Source of the DNA: Macrostomum hystrix
Lineage: Eukaryota > Platyhelminthes > Macrostomidae
DNA: 64,000 bases
NCBI GenBank assembly: GCA_950097015.1
Contig: CATNEN010000034.1
Coordinates: 5,784,501 to 5,848,500 of the forward strand
Direction: 5' to 3'
The notes under the pieces were generated by a model. That model did no database searches. It saw only the letters and a program-made list of their open reading frames with translations, and was not told where the DNA came from. Shown piece by piece: positions 9,770 through 22,152 of this stretch. A program made the position numbers and the translations under genes. How positions within the stretch are numbered: position 1 is the first letter of the stretch; the number at the start of each line of letters is the position of its first letter.

Positions 9770-11960
9770 CTTTCTATTTTATTCCCTGTCTATCTTCCCC
9801 TCTCTCTATCTTCCCCTCTCTCTATCTTCCACTCTCTCTGTCTTCCCCTCTCTCTGTCTTCCCCTCTCTCTATCTTACCCTCTCTCTGTCTTCCCCTCTC
9901 TCTATCTTACCCTCTCTCTGTCTTCCCCTCTCTCTATCTTCCCCTCTCTCTGTCTTCCCCTCTCTCTATCTTCCCCTCTCTCTATCTTCCTCTCTCTATC
10001 TTCCCCTCTCTCTGTCTTACTCTCTCTCTATCATCCCCTCTCTCTATCATCCCCTCTCTCTATCTTCCCCTCTCACTATCTTCCCCTCTCTCTATCTTCC
10101 CCCTCTCTATCTTCCCCTCTCTCTATCTTCCCCTCTCTCTATCTTCCCCTCTCTCTGTCTTCCCCTCTCTCTGTCTTACTCTCTCTGTCTTCTCCTCTCT
10201 CTATCTTCCCCTCTCTCTATCTTCCCCTCTCTCTGTCTTCCCCTCTCTCTATCTTCCCCTCTCTCTGTCTTACTCTCTCTGTCTTCTCCTCTCTCTATCA
10301 TCCCCTCTCTCTATCTTCCCCTCTCTCTATCTTCCCCTCTCTCTATCTTCCCCTCTCTCTATCTTCCCCTCTCTCTGTCTTCCCCTCTCTCTGTCTTACT
10401 CTCTCTGTCTTCTCCTCTCTCTATCTTCCCTTCTCTCTATCTTCCCCTCTCACTATCTTCCCCTCTCTCTATCTTCCCCTCTCTCTGTCTTACTCTCTCT
10501 GTCTTCTCCTCTCTCTATCATCCCCTCTCTCTATCATCCCCTCTCTCTATCTTCCCCTCTCTCTATCTTCTCCTCTCTCTGTCTTCCGCTCTCTCTATCT
10601 TCCCCCTCTCTATCTTCCTCTCTCTATCATCCCCTCTCTCTATCATCCCCTCTCTCTATCATCCCCTCTCTCTATCTTCCCCCCTCTCTATCTTCCTCTC
10701 TCTATCTTCCCCTCTCTCTGTCTTACTCTCTCTCTATCATCCCCTCTCTCTATCATCCCCTCTCTCTATCTTCCCCTCTCACTATCTTCCCCTCTCTCTA
10801 TCTTCCCCCTCTCTATCTTCCCCTCTCTCTATCTTCCCCCCTCTCTATCTTCCCCTCTCTCTATCATCCCCTCTCTCTATCTTCCCCCTCTATCTTCCTC
10901 TCTCTATCTTCCCCTCTCTCTGTCTTACTCTCTCTCTATCATCCCCTCTCTCTATCATCCCCTCTCTCTATCTTCCCCTCTCACTATCTTCCCCTCTCTC
11001 TATCTTCCCCTCTCTCTATCTTCCCCTCTCTCTGTCTTCCCCTCTCTCTGTCTTACTCTCTCTGTCTTCTCCTCTCTCTATCTTCCCTTCTCTCTATCTT
11101 CCCCTCTCACTATCTTCCCCTCTCTCTATCTTCCCCTCTCTCTGTCTTACTCTCTCTGTCTTCTCCTCTCTCTATCATCCCCTCTCTCTATCATCCCCTC
11201 TCTCTATCTTCCCCTCTCTCTGTCTTCTCCTCTCTCTGTCTTCCGCTCTCTCTATCTTACCCCTCTCTATCTTCCTCTCTCTGTCTTCCCCTCTCTCTGT
11301 CTTCCCCTTTCTCTATCTCCCCCCTCTCTATCTTCCCCTCTATCTTCCTCTCTCTATCTTCCCCTCTCTCTGTCTTACTCTCTCACTATCTTCCCCTCTC
11401 TCTATCTTCCCCCTCTCTATCTTCCCCTCTCTCTATCTTCCCCCTCTCTATCTTCCCCTCTCTCTATCATCCCCTCTCTCTATCTTCCCCCCTCTCCTTC
11501 CTCTCACTATCTTCCCCTCTCTCTATCTTCCCCCTCTCTATCTTCCTCTCTCTATCTTCCCCTCTCTCTATCTTCCCCTCTCTCTATCTTCCACTCTCTC
11601 TGTCTTCTCCTCTCTCTGTCTTCCCCCTCTCTATCTTCCTCTCTCTCTCTATCTTCCCCTCTCTATCTTCCCCTCTCTCTATCTCCCCCCTCTCTATCTT
11701 CCTCTCTCTCTATCTTCCCCTCTCTCTATCTCCCCCCCTCTCTATCTTCCTCTCTCTCTGTCTTCTCCTCTCTCTGTCTTCCCCCTCTCTATCTTCCTCT
11801 CTCTCTCTATCTTCCCCCTCTCTATCTTCCTCTCTCTCTGTCTTCCCCTCTCTATCTTCTCCCCTCTCTATCTTCCTCTTTCTGTCTTCCCCTCTCTCTG
11901 TCTTCCCCTCTCTCTATCTTCCCCCTCTCTATCTTCCCCTCTATATTCCCTCTCTCTATA
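9770..11960. repeat. 16-bp polypyrimidine tandem array
   Basis: About 2.2 kb built from the unit TATCTTCCCCTCTCTC with CTGTC and TATCA variants and duplicated blocks of several hundred bp. Purines on the top strand are almost only the A or G of each unit. The 776-codon open frame is an artefact of composition. Confidence 0.95.
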
Positions 11961-13175
11961 TATACTTATCCTATTTTTCTATCCTTCTCCCTTCATAGTC
12001 TGATCTAATCTAAAAAATTGTAGAGCTTGTCAAAATCTAAATGACAAAGTAATTCAACTTGTACTTACGAGTTTACTCGTATAGTTAACTTTCAGGTTGA
12101 CTATTTTATATAGTAAAAAGCTAGACACATGCCTTTACGAGTCAGTGACGAATGAAGCCTTAAGTCAAGCGCTAAAATCTACTCACAACCAATTCCAACT
12201 GTGCTCAAGCATCTTTTGCACTCCAATTGCCGTGCTCAACAAGGCATGCTTCTACTTCTAGGAGGCCCGCGGGGAAATCTCTAACAATACACGGCTGGGA
12301 CATTGGTCAGACGAGGGGGTAGAAGGATGGGTTGCTTGCGGAAGGAAGGCGGAACGTGCGGTTCTTCTCTCACAGTCTCCATCGGCGGATGAAGTGTTCA
12401 ACTGCTTTTGAAGACTTTGTTAAAAGATCAAAAGGAGAAAGGGTGCCTTGCGGCAGATAAAAGCAAAGTGACTAATCTTAGTACTAGCCCTTTGACGGCA
12501 AGGAATCTTGGCGCCTGTACTTCAGCTGTGCAATAGTTGAGTTCTGTGATCCCTCATTTTGGCTGTCATTACCCTGCTGCCTGTGTACCTTAGCCAATAC
12601 TCGTACTCCAGATGGTCATCATTATTCATTTCGTTAACATTTAGGTTACGACGAGACACGATTAGGTCATTACAGTTCAGCTTATTATCATTCTGTCATG
12701 ACTGTTCAGGTCATTACCCTCTAGGTGATCACCTTCCAATTATTCTTCTATCGAGAATACAGGTTTGTAGTATAATCAATAAAAACTTGAATGTAACAAT
12801 ATATCGGCCTTAGAATAGTTATACAGACCTATTTAAAAGTAATCTACTCAAACTAAACTTTAAGTATGATGAATGACCAGCCTATACTCAGTTCATTTGC
12901 CGAGAATCAGGCCTTATATAAGTTTATTTTTTAGATCACGAACGCCTGCCATAACTATATTTATTATTGTAGATGCTAAATTAGAAATACAATACCGGAA
13001 GTGGCTTTGTATAGCGCTTTCATTAAATTTGCCAGCAACGCACTATTGTGAACCGGGAAGACATAAATTTTAATAATTTATGGAAACGAAGGATTATAAA
13101 AAAGTAGCTCTTCGCTTTCAAAGTCGAATAACGAAAGAAACACATTTCTCTTCTTTTGCCTGCATTTCTCTGCAG
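11961..13175. other. Upstream or intron sequence of the FN3 gene, nothing recognised
   Basis: AT-rich with a GC-richer patch at 12260-12400. No exon with plausible splice sites was found, although the FN3 gene needs upstream exons. Confidence 0.4.
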
Positions 13176-14264
13176 GTTGATTGTGTGGCAATAAACACTA
13201 CCAGCAGTCTGCTAGAAGAAGAAATAATTGAACCCCATCGCCCCGGCCGCAGGGGCATGAGACTGCGCTGGTTCCGCGTGTCTCGTACCGGCTCCCAGCA
13301 GCTCAGGGCCGAGTGGAGCTGGGCTGATAAGGCATTGGCGCAGCGCCGCCTGCGCGACTGTCACGTGATGTTTGTGCGCAGCTCCGCTGGCGCGCCTGTG
13401 CACATCCGCCGCGTGCCGCTGCAGCCAGCTTGGCGTGAAGACTGCCAGGCGGAAGATCTGTCGCCAGACGCCACCTACCGAGTCTGCCTGCAGTGCTCAG
13501 GCCGGATTGAAGAGGCCAACTCAACGACAACATCCGCGACCGCGACGTCGACTGGGGTGCCGCCGATGTACTGTGCCGACGCGAGTACCGGCTTGTCGCA
13601 CGTCTCGGCAGGGGCTGGCAGCGCCGTTGGCGCCCTTCTGGCCCTGCTGGCGGTGCTCTTGCTTCTGCTGGCTTCGAGGCGAGCCAGGCGATGCCGCAAA
13701 GCCAATGATCGGCAATCATCAGCAAAGCGGCTGCTGCAGGACGCGTCCTCGCCAACTGGCGGAAATTCACCGCCGCGTCGGGTCACGATGACTTCGGCCA
13801 CGGCGGCAGCCGCGGCGGCGGCGGCGGCAGTTGGTGGAGCATCTTCAGCGAGCTCGGAAGATGAAGCCTACTGCGGGGACGTCGGCGGCTGTGGCAGCGG
13901 TGACCGAAGCACAACCACGCCTAGCGACCAGACAATGACACCGCCGCCGCTAACGCCCTCATTGCCGCAGCTGCCGTCTCCGCCTCCGCCTCCGCCGCCG
14001 CCGCCACCACCGCTGGCCACGCCAAGCCTGTGCGAGACTGACGATGACGCGTCTGTTCTGTCGCCTCTCCTGCCTGAACCCCGGGCGGATGCAAGCGCGA
14101 TCCTCGACCTGCAGCCGGCCGGCGACTCGCTGATAAAGCGGGTCATCAGGGTCAACGGCACCGACGATTATTCCATCGATCTGCGACTGTGCGACGCACT
14201 GATGGACTCCAGAGAGACTAAATCAGCCGCTCCGCTATTCACTCAGCTGATTGAAACCCTTTGA
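13176..14264 (+). CDS. Fibronectin-III single-pass membrane protein, last exon
   Basis: A strong acceptor (CTGCATTTCTCTGCAG at 13175) precedes a 362-codon exon ending in TGA. In order it encodes a fibronectin type III-like domain (LRAEWSWADKAL about residue 45, DLSPDATYRVCLQC about residue 105), a serine/threonine-rich linker, one transmembrane segment (GALLALLAVLLLLLASRR, about residues 150-168) with basic residues after it, then a long low-complexity cytoplasmic tail with runs of alanine, proline and acidic/serine residues. Topology suggests a type I receptor or adhesion protein. Upstream exons, perhaps with a signal peptide and more ectodomain, were not found. The frame is open upstream to 13080, but that stretch is AT-rich and looks intronic. 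Confidence 0.7.
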   Translation, partial: VDCVAINTTSSLLEEEIIEPHRPGRRGMRLRWFRVSRTGSQQLRAEWSWADKALAQRRLRDCHVMFVRSSAGAPVHIRRVPLQPAWREDCQAEDLSPDATYRVCLQCSGRIEEANSTTTSATATSTGVPPMYCADASTGLSHVSAGAGSAVGALLALLAVLLLLLASRRARRCRKANDRQSSAKRLLQDASSPTGGNSPPRRVTMTSATAAAAAAAAAVGGASSASSEDEAYCGDVGGCGSGDRSTTTPSDQTMTPPPLTPSLPQLPSPPPPPPPPPPPLATPSLCETDDDASVLSPLLPEPRADASAILDLQPAGDSLIKRVIRVNGTDDYSIDLRLCDALMDSRETKSAAPLFTQLIETL

Positions 14265-14545
14265 GACTGCCGAGTGCCCGACCAAACTCCCTTAGAAACT
14301 TTGTATAGAAACTTTGACACCGTCTTCAACTTGACGCAATCGATTACATGTGATACTTCGTCGCCTAGGATTTCTCAAACTGTAGTCGCTAAAAACTTTT
14401 AGTAATTTATTGAGTAACTGTCATTATTACAAACATTATTAATTTAAAATATGATTACATTTTCACTGAATTGTAATTATTTAGCTAGTCAAGCAGTAGT
14501 CAGCAATAATTTATTTCTTGAGTCGATTTTATAGAAGTCGTGCGA

Positions 14546-14551
14546 AATAAA
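14546..14551 (+). promoter_or_regulatory. Poly(A) signal of the FN3 gene
   Basis: AATAAA about 280 bp after the stop codon of the FN3 membrane protein. Confidence 0.5.
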
Positions 14552-14773
14552 TGTGCATTTTCAGCAACTATATTTTCACCCAAGGAACTCTTAACATAGC
14601 ATCTTAAATGAATCGTGCTATGTTCAGAACGCTTTAACTTACACTTATAGCTTTTCTAAACCTGTCTAGAGTCTAAGGACTGGCCATAGACGCTGGAGAA
14701 TTCAACAGCACGCAATTCGAGTTGCAAATTGCGATAGAGCCCGAGTTGATCACTCAAGTTGCGGCTTTCAAAA

Positions 14774-17700
14774 ATGCTCAGAAACTTGTACTCACTATCT
14801 GCTTTGTTAGTGCTTGCCGTTCTGCCGATTCAATTAACTCAATGCAGTTTGCACAGACTGTCAGTCATTTTGCGCCAGTGCCGTTGGGCGCCGCACACGG
14901 CCCTTAACCGAAACGGCTACGGCAGATTTGTCACGGACCTCGCAGACAAAGAAATTAGCCATTTATTCAGCTTCGACAGCGAACAAGACTGGAATGGCAT
15001 TGAAATGCAGCCGAGCAGTCTCAGAGCTAACTACTATGTGCCGAAGTGGATATTTCGCAACTCTGGTGTTCAGGTCAGATTGTCGACTCTAGTTTGCCTG
15101 ACAACCCAACACTTTATCTGACATTAAACAGTTCACCGAATACGTGCAGCTGACCTGACACTGTATCATAGATCCGACAGCTAACAGTTTAACTGACACC
15201 CAGCGTTTCACCTGACACCCGCTGATTCACCTGACACCCGCTGATTCACCTGACACCCCCTGATTCACCTGACACCCGCTGATTAAACTGACACCCGCTG
15301 ATTCACCTGACACCCGCTGATTCACCTGACACCCGCTGTATCACCTGACACCCCCTGATTAAACTGACACCCCCTGATTAAACTGACACCCCCTGATTCA
15401 ACTGACACCCGCTGATTCACCTGACACCCCCTGATTCAACTGACACCCGCTGATTCACCTGACACCCGCTGATTCACCTGACACCCGCTGATTCACCTGA
15501 CACCCGCTGATTCACCTGACACCCGCTGATTCACATGACACCCGCTGATTCACCTGACACCCGCTGATTCACCTGACACCCGCTGATTCACCTGACACCC
15601 GCTGATTCACCTGACACCCGCTGATTCATCTGACACCCGCTGATTCACCTGACACCCGCTGATTCATCTGACACCCGCTGATTCACCTGACACCCATCGA
15701 ATCACCTGACACCTATCGAATCACCTGACACCAATTGATTCACCTGACACCCACTGATTCACCTGACACCCACTGATTCACCTGACACCCGCTGATTCAC
15801 CTGACACCCGCTGATTCACCTGACACCCGCTGATTCATCTGACACCCGCTGATTCACCTGACACCCGCTGATTCATCTGACACCCGCTGATTCACCTGAC
15901 ACCCATCGAATCACCTGACACCTATCGAATCACCTGACACCAATTGATTCACCTGACACCCACTGATTCACCTGACACCCACTGATTCACCTGACACCCA
16001 TCGAATCACCTGACACCCATCGATTCACCTGATACCCATTGATTCACCTGACACCCGCTGATTCACCTGACATCCATCGAATCACCTGACACCCATCAAT
16101 TCACCTGACACTCATTGATTCACCTGACACTCATTGATTCACCTGACACCCACTGATTCACCTGACACCCGCTGATTAAACTGACACCCACTGATTCACC
16201 TGACACCCGCTGATTCACCTGACACCCACTGATTCACCTGACACCCATCAATTCACCTGACACCCATCAATTCACCTGACACCCATCAATTCACCTGACA
16301 CCCATCAATTCACCTGACACCCGCATTTCAGGTGCTGATAGCCTCTCTGCTTTTAGTCGACAAGATTGGGCTCGATCCGGACATGCCGTCCTCCGAGCTA
16401 TACATAACTGCGTGGAATGTCCTACTATGCGGTGTCTACAAGTTTTACTCGAACAGGAATCTATACGATCAGATTGTCACGGATGTGATAGGAGAGGAGA
16501 ACACTGTGTTAGAACTCATCGATTTAGTCTATCGACTGAGCCTGTGCGTTGTCAATAATCACAAAGAGAGCTGTCCTTCAGAGTGCAACGCTGATGAACT
16601 ATTGTTGAAGTAAGCAGCTGAGAACTGAAGTCTCACCCAATCAACTGAAGCCTCACCCAATCAACTGAAGCCACACCCAATCAAATGAAACCTCACCTAA
16701 TCAACTGAAGCCTCACCCAATCAACAGAAACCTCACCCAATCAACTGAAGCCACACCCAATCAACTGAAGCCTCACCCAATCAACTGAAGCCTCACCCAA
16801 TCAACTGAAACCTCACCCAATCAACTGAAGCCTCACCCAATCAACTGAAGCCACACCCAATCAACTGAAACCTCACCTAATCAACTGAAGCCTCACCCAA
16901 TCAACAGAAACCTCACCCAATCAACTGAAGCCTCACCCAATCAACTGAAGCCTCACCCAATCAACTGAAGCCTCACCCAATCAACTGAAGCCTCACCCAA
17001 TCAACTGAAACCTCACCCAATCAACTGAAGCCTCACCCAATCAACTGAAGCCTCACCCAATCAACTGAAGCCTCACCCAATCAACTGAAGCCTCACCCAA
17101 TCAACTGAAGCCTCACCCAATCAACTGAAGCCTCACCCAATCAACTGAAACCTCACCCAATCAACTGAAGCCTCACCCAATCAACTGAAGCCTCACCCAA
17201 TCAACTGAAGCCTCACCCAATCAACTGAAGCCTCACCCAATCAACTGAAGCCTCACCCAATCAACTGAAGCCTCACCCAATCAACTGAAGCCTCACCCAA
17301 TCAACTGAAGCCTCACCCAATCAACTGAAGCCTCACCCAATCAACTGAAGCCTTACCCAATCAACTGAAGCCTCACCCAATCAACTGAAGCCTCACCCAA
17401 TCAACTGAAGCCTTACCCAATCAACTGAAGCCTCACCCAATCAACTGAAGCCTCACCCAATCAACTGAAACCTCACCCAATCAACTGAAGCCTCACCCAA
17501 TCAACTGAAGCCTCACCCAATCAACTGAAACCTCACCCAATCAACTGAAGCCTCACCCAATCAACAGAAACCTCACCCAATCAACTGAAGCCTCACCCAA
17601 TCAACTGAAGCCTCACCCAATCAACTGAAGCCTCACCCAATCAACTGAAGCCTCACCCAATCAACTGAAACCTCACCCAATCAACTGAAGCCTCACCCAA

Positions 17701-20700
17701 TCAACTGAAGCCTCACCCAATCAACTGAAGCCTCACCCAATCAACTGAAGCCTCACCCAATCAACTGAAGCCTTACCCAATCAACTGAAGCCTCACCCAA
17801 TCAACTGAAGCCTCACCCAATCAACTGAAGCCTCACCCAATCAACTGAAGCCTCACCCAATCAACTGAAGCCTCACCCAATCAACTGAAGCCTCACCCAA
17901 TCAACTGAAGCCTCACCCAATCAACTGAAGCCTCACCCAATCAACAGAAACCTCACCCAATCAACTGAAGCCTCACCCAATCAACTGAAGCCTCACCCAA
18001 TCAACTGAAGCCTCACCCAATCAACTGAAGCCTCACCCAATCAACTTACCTCTTGCAGGAACTGCTCAACGGTGCGAAATCGGAAGCTGGGTAAGAGATC
18101 GATCTGCTTCACGGAGCTGGATGATGGACTGAGGTATGACCCGTTCCGGCAAGCTGAGCTTGACAAAATTTCATTCGAAGCTTTTGAACGAGAACTGGAC
18201 GATTATCGAGTCTGGCACCAGGCGCTATCGCCCGCGAAACGCATTCCGGTTGAAATATTCGAAGAGAATCTACTGAGCCACAAACTGGTGCTATTCGTCT
18301 TGGGCGAATTCCTTGAGCCTGACCCCGATGAGAAGCCGGTGACTCTAGACGAACAGTTTGCAAATGTGAGGCAGCGATTTCGCGATGCCGGCTGCAATAC
18401 GGACGACGCAGCGAAGCATAAGGAGCCGAACTGCCTCCAGTTTAGAGCTGTGCTGCATTCGTGAGTCGATCCACATGGAAAACAAGGCGCTTGAGTGTGT
18501 CGAAAGACATTAAAAACTTCAAGAAGAGTTCTTTAAGTGTGTCGAAAGACATTAAAAACTTCAAGAAGGGTTCTTTAATTTAAGTGTGTCGAAAGACATT
18601 AAAAACTTCAAGAAGGGTTCTTTAAGTGTGTCGAAAGACATTAAAAACTTCAAGAAGATTTCTTTAAGTGTGTCGAAAGACATTAAAAACTTCAAGAAGG
18701 GTTCTTAAAGTGTGTCGAAAGACATTAAAAACTTCAAGAAGGGTTCTTTAAGTGTGTCGAAAGACATTAAAAACTTCAAGAAGGGTTCTTTAAGTGTGTC
18801 GAAAGACATTAAAAACTTCAAGACGGTTCTTTAAGTAAGTGTGTCGAAAGACATTAAAAACTTCAAGACGGGTTCTTTAAGTGTGTCGAAAGACATTAAA
18901 AACTTCAAGAAGAGTTCTTTAAGTGTGTCGAAAGACATTAAAAACTTCAAGAAGGGTTCTTTAAGTGTGTCGAAAGACATTAAAAACTTCAAGACGGGTT
19001 CTTTAAGTGTGTCGAAAGACATTAAAAACTTCAAGAAGAGTTCTTTAAGTGTGTCGAAAGACATTAAAAACTTCAAGAAGGGTTCTTTGTGTGTTGTGTC
19101 GATCGACAATTAAAACGACTATAAGAGTTTTTTGAGTGTGTCGAATGACTTTGAAACGAGTGAAGGGTTCTATTGAGTGTGTCTAATATCGCTTCAGACG
19201 TGTTAGATAATTCGTTTAGTTGTTTTTCGCGAGCGAATCAAACAAGCAGAATGTTTTCCTCCCGCCAAAAAAACCACCAAGACGGCTGGTGGACCTGCAG
19301 AAGCAGCTGGTGAGCAGGCGCCACTGCGTTTGCGCTCTTGGCTACCAGTGGGACACTGAGCGAGAGGTTTGCGATAAGCGTGTCCTTGACTACTGCAACG
19401 AGCAGGATTACTGCCAGAATGGGGGCAGGTGCAAGGCGGAGACAGTGAGAAGCTTTGAACCAGTCGAAACTAATTACATTGACGCGCCAGTTGAGAAAAT
19501 TGTCATCAGCTGCATCTGCCCTCCTGCTTGGAAAGGCCTTCGATGCGAAGTGGTGAGTTGTGTGCTGCTTGAACATTTATTTCACCGTTACTTTAGAGAC
19601 TTCATTACTTGAAAAAATCCCAAACTGGTAGGAGAACGATGTTTGTCAGACCTTGCCATCGACCAGCACCTGCGACGATCACATTTGCGAGCGGGACCCG
19701 GGTGTTGAACTGGGCTTCTCCTGCATCTGCCCGCCTGAGACGCATCTGCGAATATCAGACAAGGACCATCGCTGCCGGGACATCAACGAGTGCGCCGAGC
19801 GAAACCCGGAGCTCAATCCGCTGTGCAAGAATGACGGAGAGTGCGAGAACCACGATCCCGGATTTATCTGTGAGCTGGGGAGAGATTGGGAGTGAGCTGG
19901 GGGAGAGACTGAGAGTGAGCTGGGGGAGAGACTGAGAGTGAGCTGGGGGAGAGATTGAGAGTGAGCTGGGGGGAGAGACAGAGAGTGAGCTGGGGGAGAG
20001 ACTGAGAGTGAGCTGGGGGAGAGACTGAGAGTGAGATGGGGGATAGACTGAGAGTGAGCTAAGGGGAGAGACAGAGAGTGAGATGGGGGGAGAGACTGAG
20101 AGTGAGATGGGGGAGGGATTTAGAGTGAGCTGGGGGAGAGATTGAGAGTGAGCTGGGGGATTTAGAGTGAGCTGGGGAAGGGATTTAGAGTGAGCTGGGG
20201 GAGGAATTTAGAGTGAGCTGGGGGGATTTAGAGTGAGCTGGGGGGAGGAATTTAGAGTGAGCTGGGGGGATTTAGAGTGAGCTGGGGAAGGGATTTAGAG
20301 TGAGCTGGGGGAGGAATTTAGAGTGAGCTGGGGGGAGGGATTTAGAGTGAGCTGGGGGAGGGATTTAGAGTGAGCTGGGGGAGAGACTGAGAGTGAGCTG
20401 GGGGGAGAGACTGAGAGTGAGCTGGGGGGAGGGATTTAGAGTGAGCTGGGGGAGAGACTGAGAGTGAGCTGGGGGAGAGACTGAGAGTGAGCTGGGGGAG
20501 AGATTGAGAGTGAGCTGGGGGGAGAGACTGAGAGGGAGCTGGGGGAGAGATTGAGAGTGAGCTGGGGGGAGAGACTGAGAGTGAGCTGGGGGGAGGGATT
20601 TAGAGTGAGCTGGGGGAGAGATTGAGAGTGAGCTGGGGGAGGAATTTAGAGTGAGCTGGGGGAGGGATTTAGAGTGAGCTGGGGGGATTTAGAGTGAGCT

Positions 20701-22152
20701 GGGGAAGGGATTTAGAGTGAGCTGGGGAGATTAATTCCAGTGGATGGCGTGCATTCGCAGGCAATTGTCGGTACGGCTTCAGCGGGTCCAGGTGCGAGTT
20801 CCCGCCTGATCCACCCACCTGGGGCAGCTGGGAAGAGTGGGGCGGGTGCATGCTGCCGGAGAAGGCACTCGCCTGCCAGGAGTCGCCGATGCAAGTCAGG
20901 ATTCGTCGCTGCATGGCCAAGGGTGTGGCGCAGAACTGTGAAGGGCCCGGGCGAGAGATTCGATTTGTATGTCCGGGCCAGATGAACCAATGGGATACGC
21001 TGGGTGAGTGCGAAATCTGATTGGATGTGTCACGAGAAGAGTGGGTCAGATAGGATGAGTCAAGAGAAGAGTGGGTCAGATAGGATGAGTCAAGAGAAGA
21101 GTGGGTCAGATAGGATGTGTCAAAAGAGTGGGTCAGATAGGATGAGTCTAGAGAATGAGTGGGTCAGATAGGATGAGTCAAGAGAAGAGTGGGTCAGATA
21201 GGATGAGTCAAGAGAAGAGTGGGTCAGATAGGATGTGTCAAGAGAAGAGTGGGTCAGATAGGATGAGTCTAGAGATGAGTGGGTCAGATAGGATGAGTCA
21301 AGAGAAGAGTGGGTCAGATAGGATGAGTCTAGAGATGAGTGGGTCAGATAGGATGAGTCTAGAGAAGAGTGGGTCAGATAGGATGAGTCAAGAGATGAGT
21401 GGGTCAGATAGGATGAGTCTAGAGAAGAGTGGGTCAGATAGGATGAGTCTAGAGAAGAGTGGGACAAATATGGTCGAGCCAAACGGTTGCGCACCTGACT
21501 CACCGCCCCAGAGTGCAGCAGATTCCGTGGCAACATAACTAGCCGTGAGATTAGCGGCTACTCCCAGTTGGACTATCATTACTCGGAGGAGTTTGGCAAG
21601 TTCTCAGCTCACGAACTTGATTTAGTGCTATTCAACAGCCTAACAAGCTACCTGTGGCACTGCGCCCTGCTCTGCGTGGTGTTCATCTACTGTGTGCTCA
21701 CTCCACTGACTGTCGGGTGGGCCCTCTGGAGGATCCTGCGTTATCGGGTGATCATCAGCCGTTTGGCGGAGACTCCCGTGGCAGACTCGCTGGTTAAGCA
21801 GCAAATCGCGGCTGCCGAAATGCTCAAGGAGCAGGAGGACAAGCGGTTGAGTCGGGCCGATGAAGCCGCGAAGCTGGAGCAGGAGGACAAGCGGTTGAGT
21901 CGGGCCGATGAAGCCGCGAAGCTGGAGCAGGAGGACAAGCGGTTGAGTCGGGCCGATGAAGCCGCGAAGCTGGAGCAGGAGGACAAGCGGTTGAGTCGGG
22001 CCGATGAAGCCGCGAAGCTGGAGCAGGAGGACAAGCGGTTGAGTCGGGCCGATGAAGCCGCGAAGCTGGAGCAGGAGGACAAGCGAGCCGAAATGTCGGA
22101 GTCAGAGTCAGAGAGTGAAAGTGTCGAACCGACTGTGAAAAGTGACGATTGA
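14774..22152 (+). CDS. EGF/TSP1 single-pass membrane protein, complete (7 exons)
   Basis: Exons 14774-15073, 16332-16609, 18059-18460, 19234-19552, 19632-19869, 20761-21003 and 21512-22152 join in consistent phases (0,2,2,0,1,1) to about 806 residues. A signal peptide (LSALLVLAVLPIQLTQC) is followed by an unrecognised region of about 330 residues. Next come EGF-like modules (CVCALGYQW, YCNEQDYCQNGGRC, CICPPAWKGLRC), a calcium-binding-type EGF (DINECAERNP... CRYGFSGSRC), a thrombospondin type 1-like motif (WGSWEEWGGC ... VRIRRC), one transmembrane helix (YLWHCALLCVVFIYCVL) and a charged cytoplasmic tail with five exact 16-residue repeats. It is probably a cell-surface adhesion or signalling protein; no ortholog is recognised. 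The exon-4 acceptor (TTTTTCGCGAG) is the weakest junction and was chosen because it keeps phase. Five of six introns hold private minisatellites. Confidence 0.85.
15190..16325. repeat. 19-bp array in intron 1 of the EGF gene
   Basis: About 60 copies of CTGATTCACCTGACACCCG and variants (ATCGAATCAC, CATCAATTCAC). A variant block of about 150 bp at roughly 15640-15785 recurs at 15830-15985, so there is higher-order structure. The array runs to within 10 bp of the acceptor at 16331. Confidence 0.95.
16620..18045. repeat. 20-bp array in intron 2 of the EGF gene
   Basis: About 71 copies of TCAACTGAAGCCTCACCCAA in unbroken 20-bp register, with a few A/G and C/T variants. It fills the whole intron apart from about 15 bp at each end. 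Confidence 0.97.
18490..19110. repeat. 42-bp array in intron 3 of the EGF gene
   Basis: About 14 copies of a 42-bp unit starting GTGTGTCGAAAGACATTAAA. The multiple-of-three length gives 90-codon artefact frames on both strands. Confidence 0.95.
19870..20740. repeat. 20-23 bp array starting at the donor of intron 5 of the EGF gene
   Basis: About 38 units of the type GTGAGCTGGGGGAGAGACTG. The first GTGAGC is the functional 5' splice site after 19869, so each unit repeats a donor-like hexamer. Variants carry GGATTTAGA in place of GAGACTGAGA. Confidence 0.95.
21004..21470. repeat. 30-bp array in intron 6 of the EGF gene
   Basis: About 15 copies of a 30-bp unit starting GTGGGTCAGATAGGATGAGT, with CAAGAG/CTAGAG variants. 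It produces artefact frames of 127-138 codons. Confidence 0.95.
21829..22085 (+). repeat. Coding 48-bp repeat in the EGF gene tail
   Basis: Five apparently identical 48-bp units plus a 17-bp partial, in frame, encoding five copies of the 16-residue repeat EQEDKRLSRADEAAKL. The charge pattern suggests a helical or coiled-coil cytoplasmic segment. Confidence 0.95.

Noticed and set aside
8138-12003. Open frames of 429 and 776 codons on the plus strand
   Set aside because: They lie entirely in C/T-only arrays, where no stop codon can form; the translation only repeats Leu, Ser, Pro and Phe.
13303-14161. Minus-strand frames up to 155 codons
   Set aside because: Antisense shadows of the FN3 membrane protein exon.
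16620-18045. CRISPR array
   Set aside because: Units are contiguous 20-bp copies without unique spacers, inside an intron of an animal gene.
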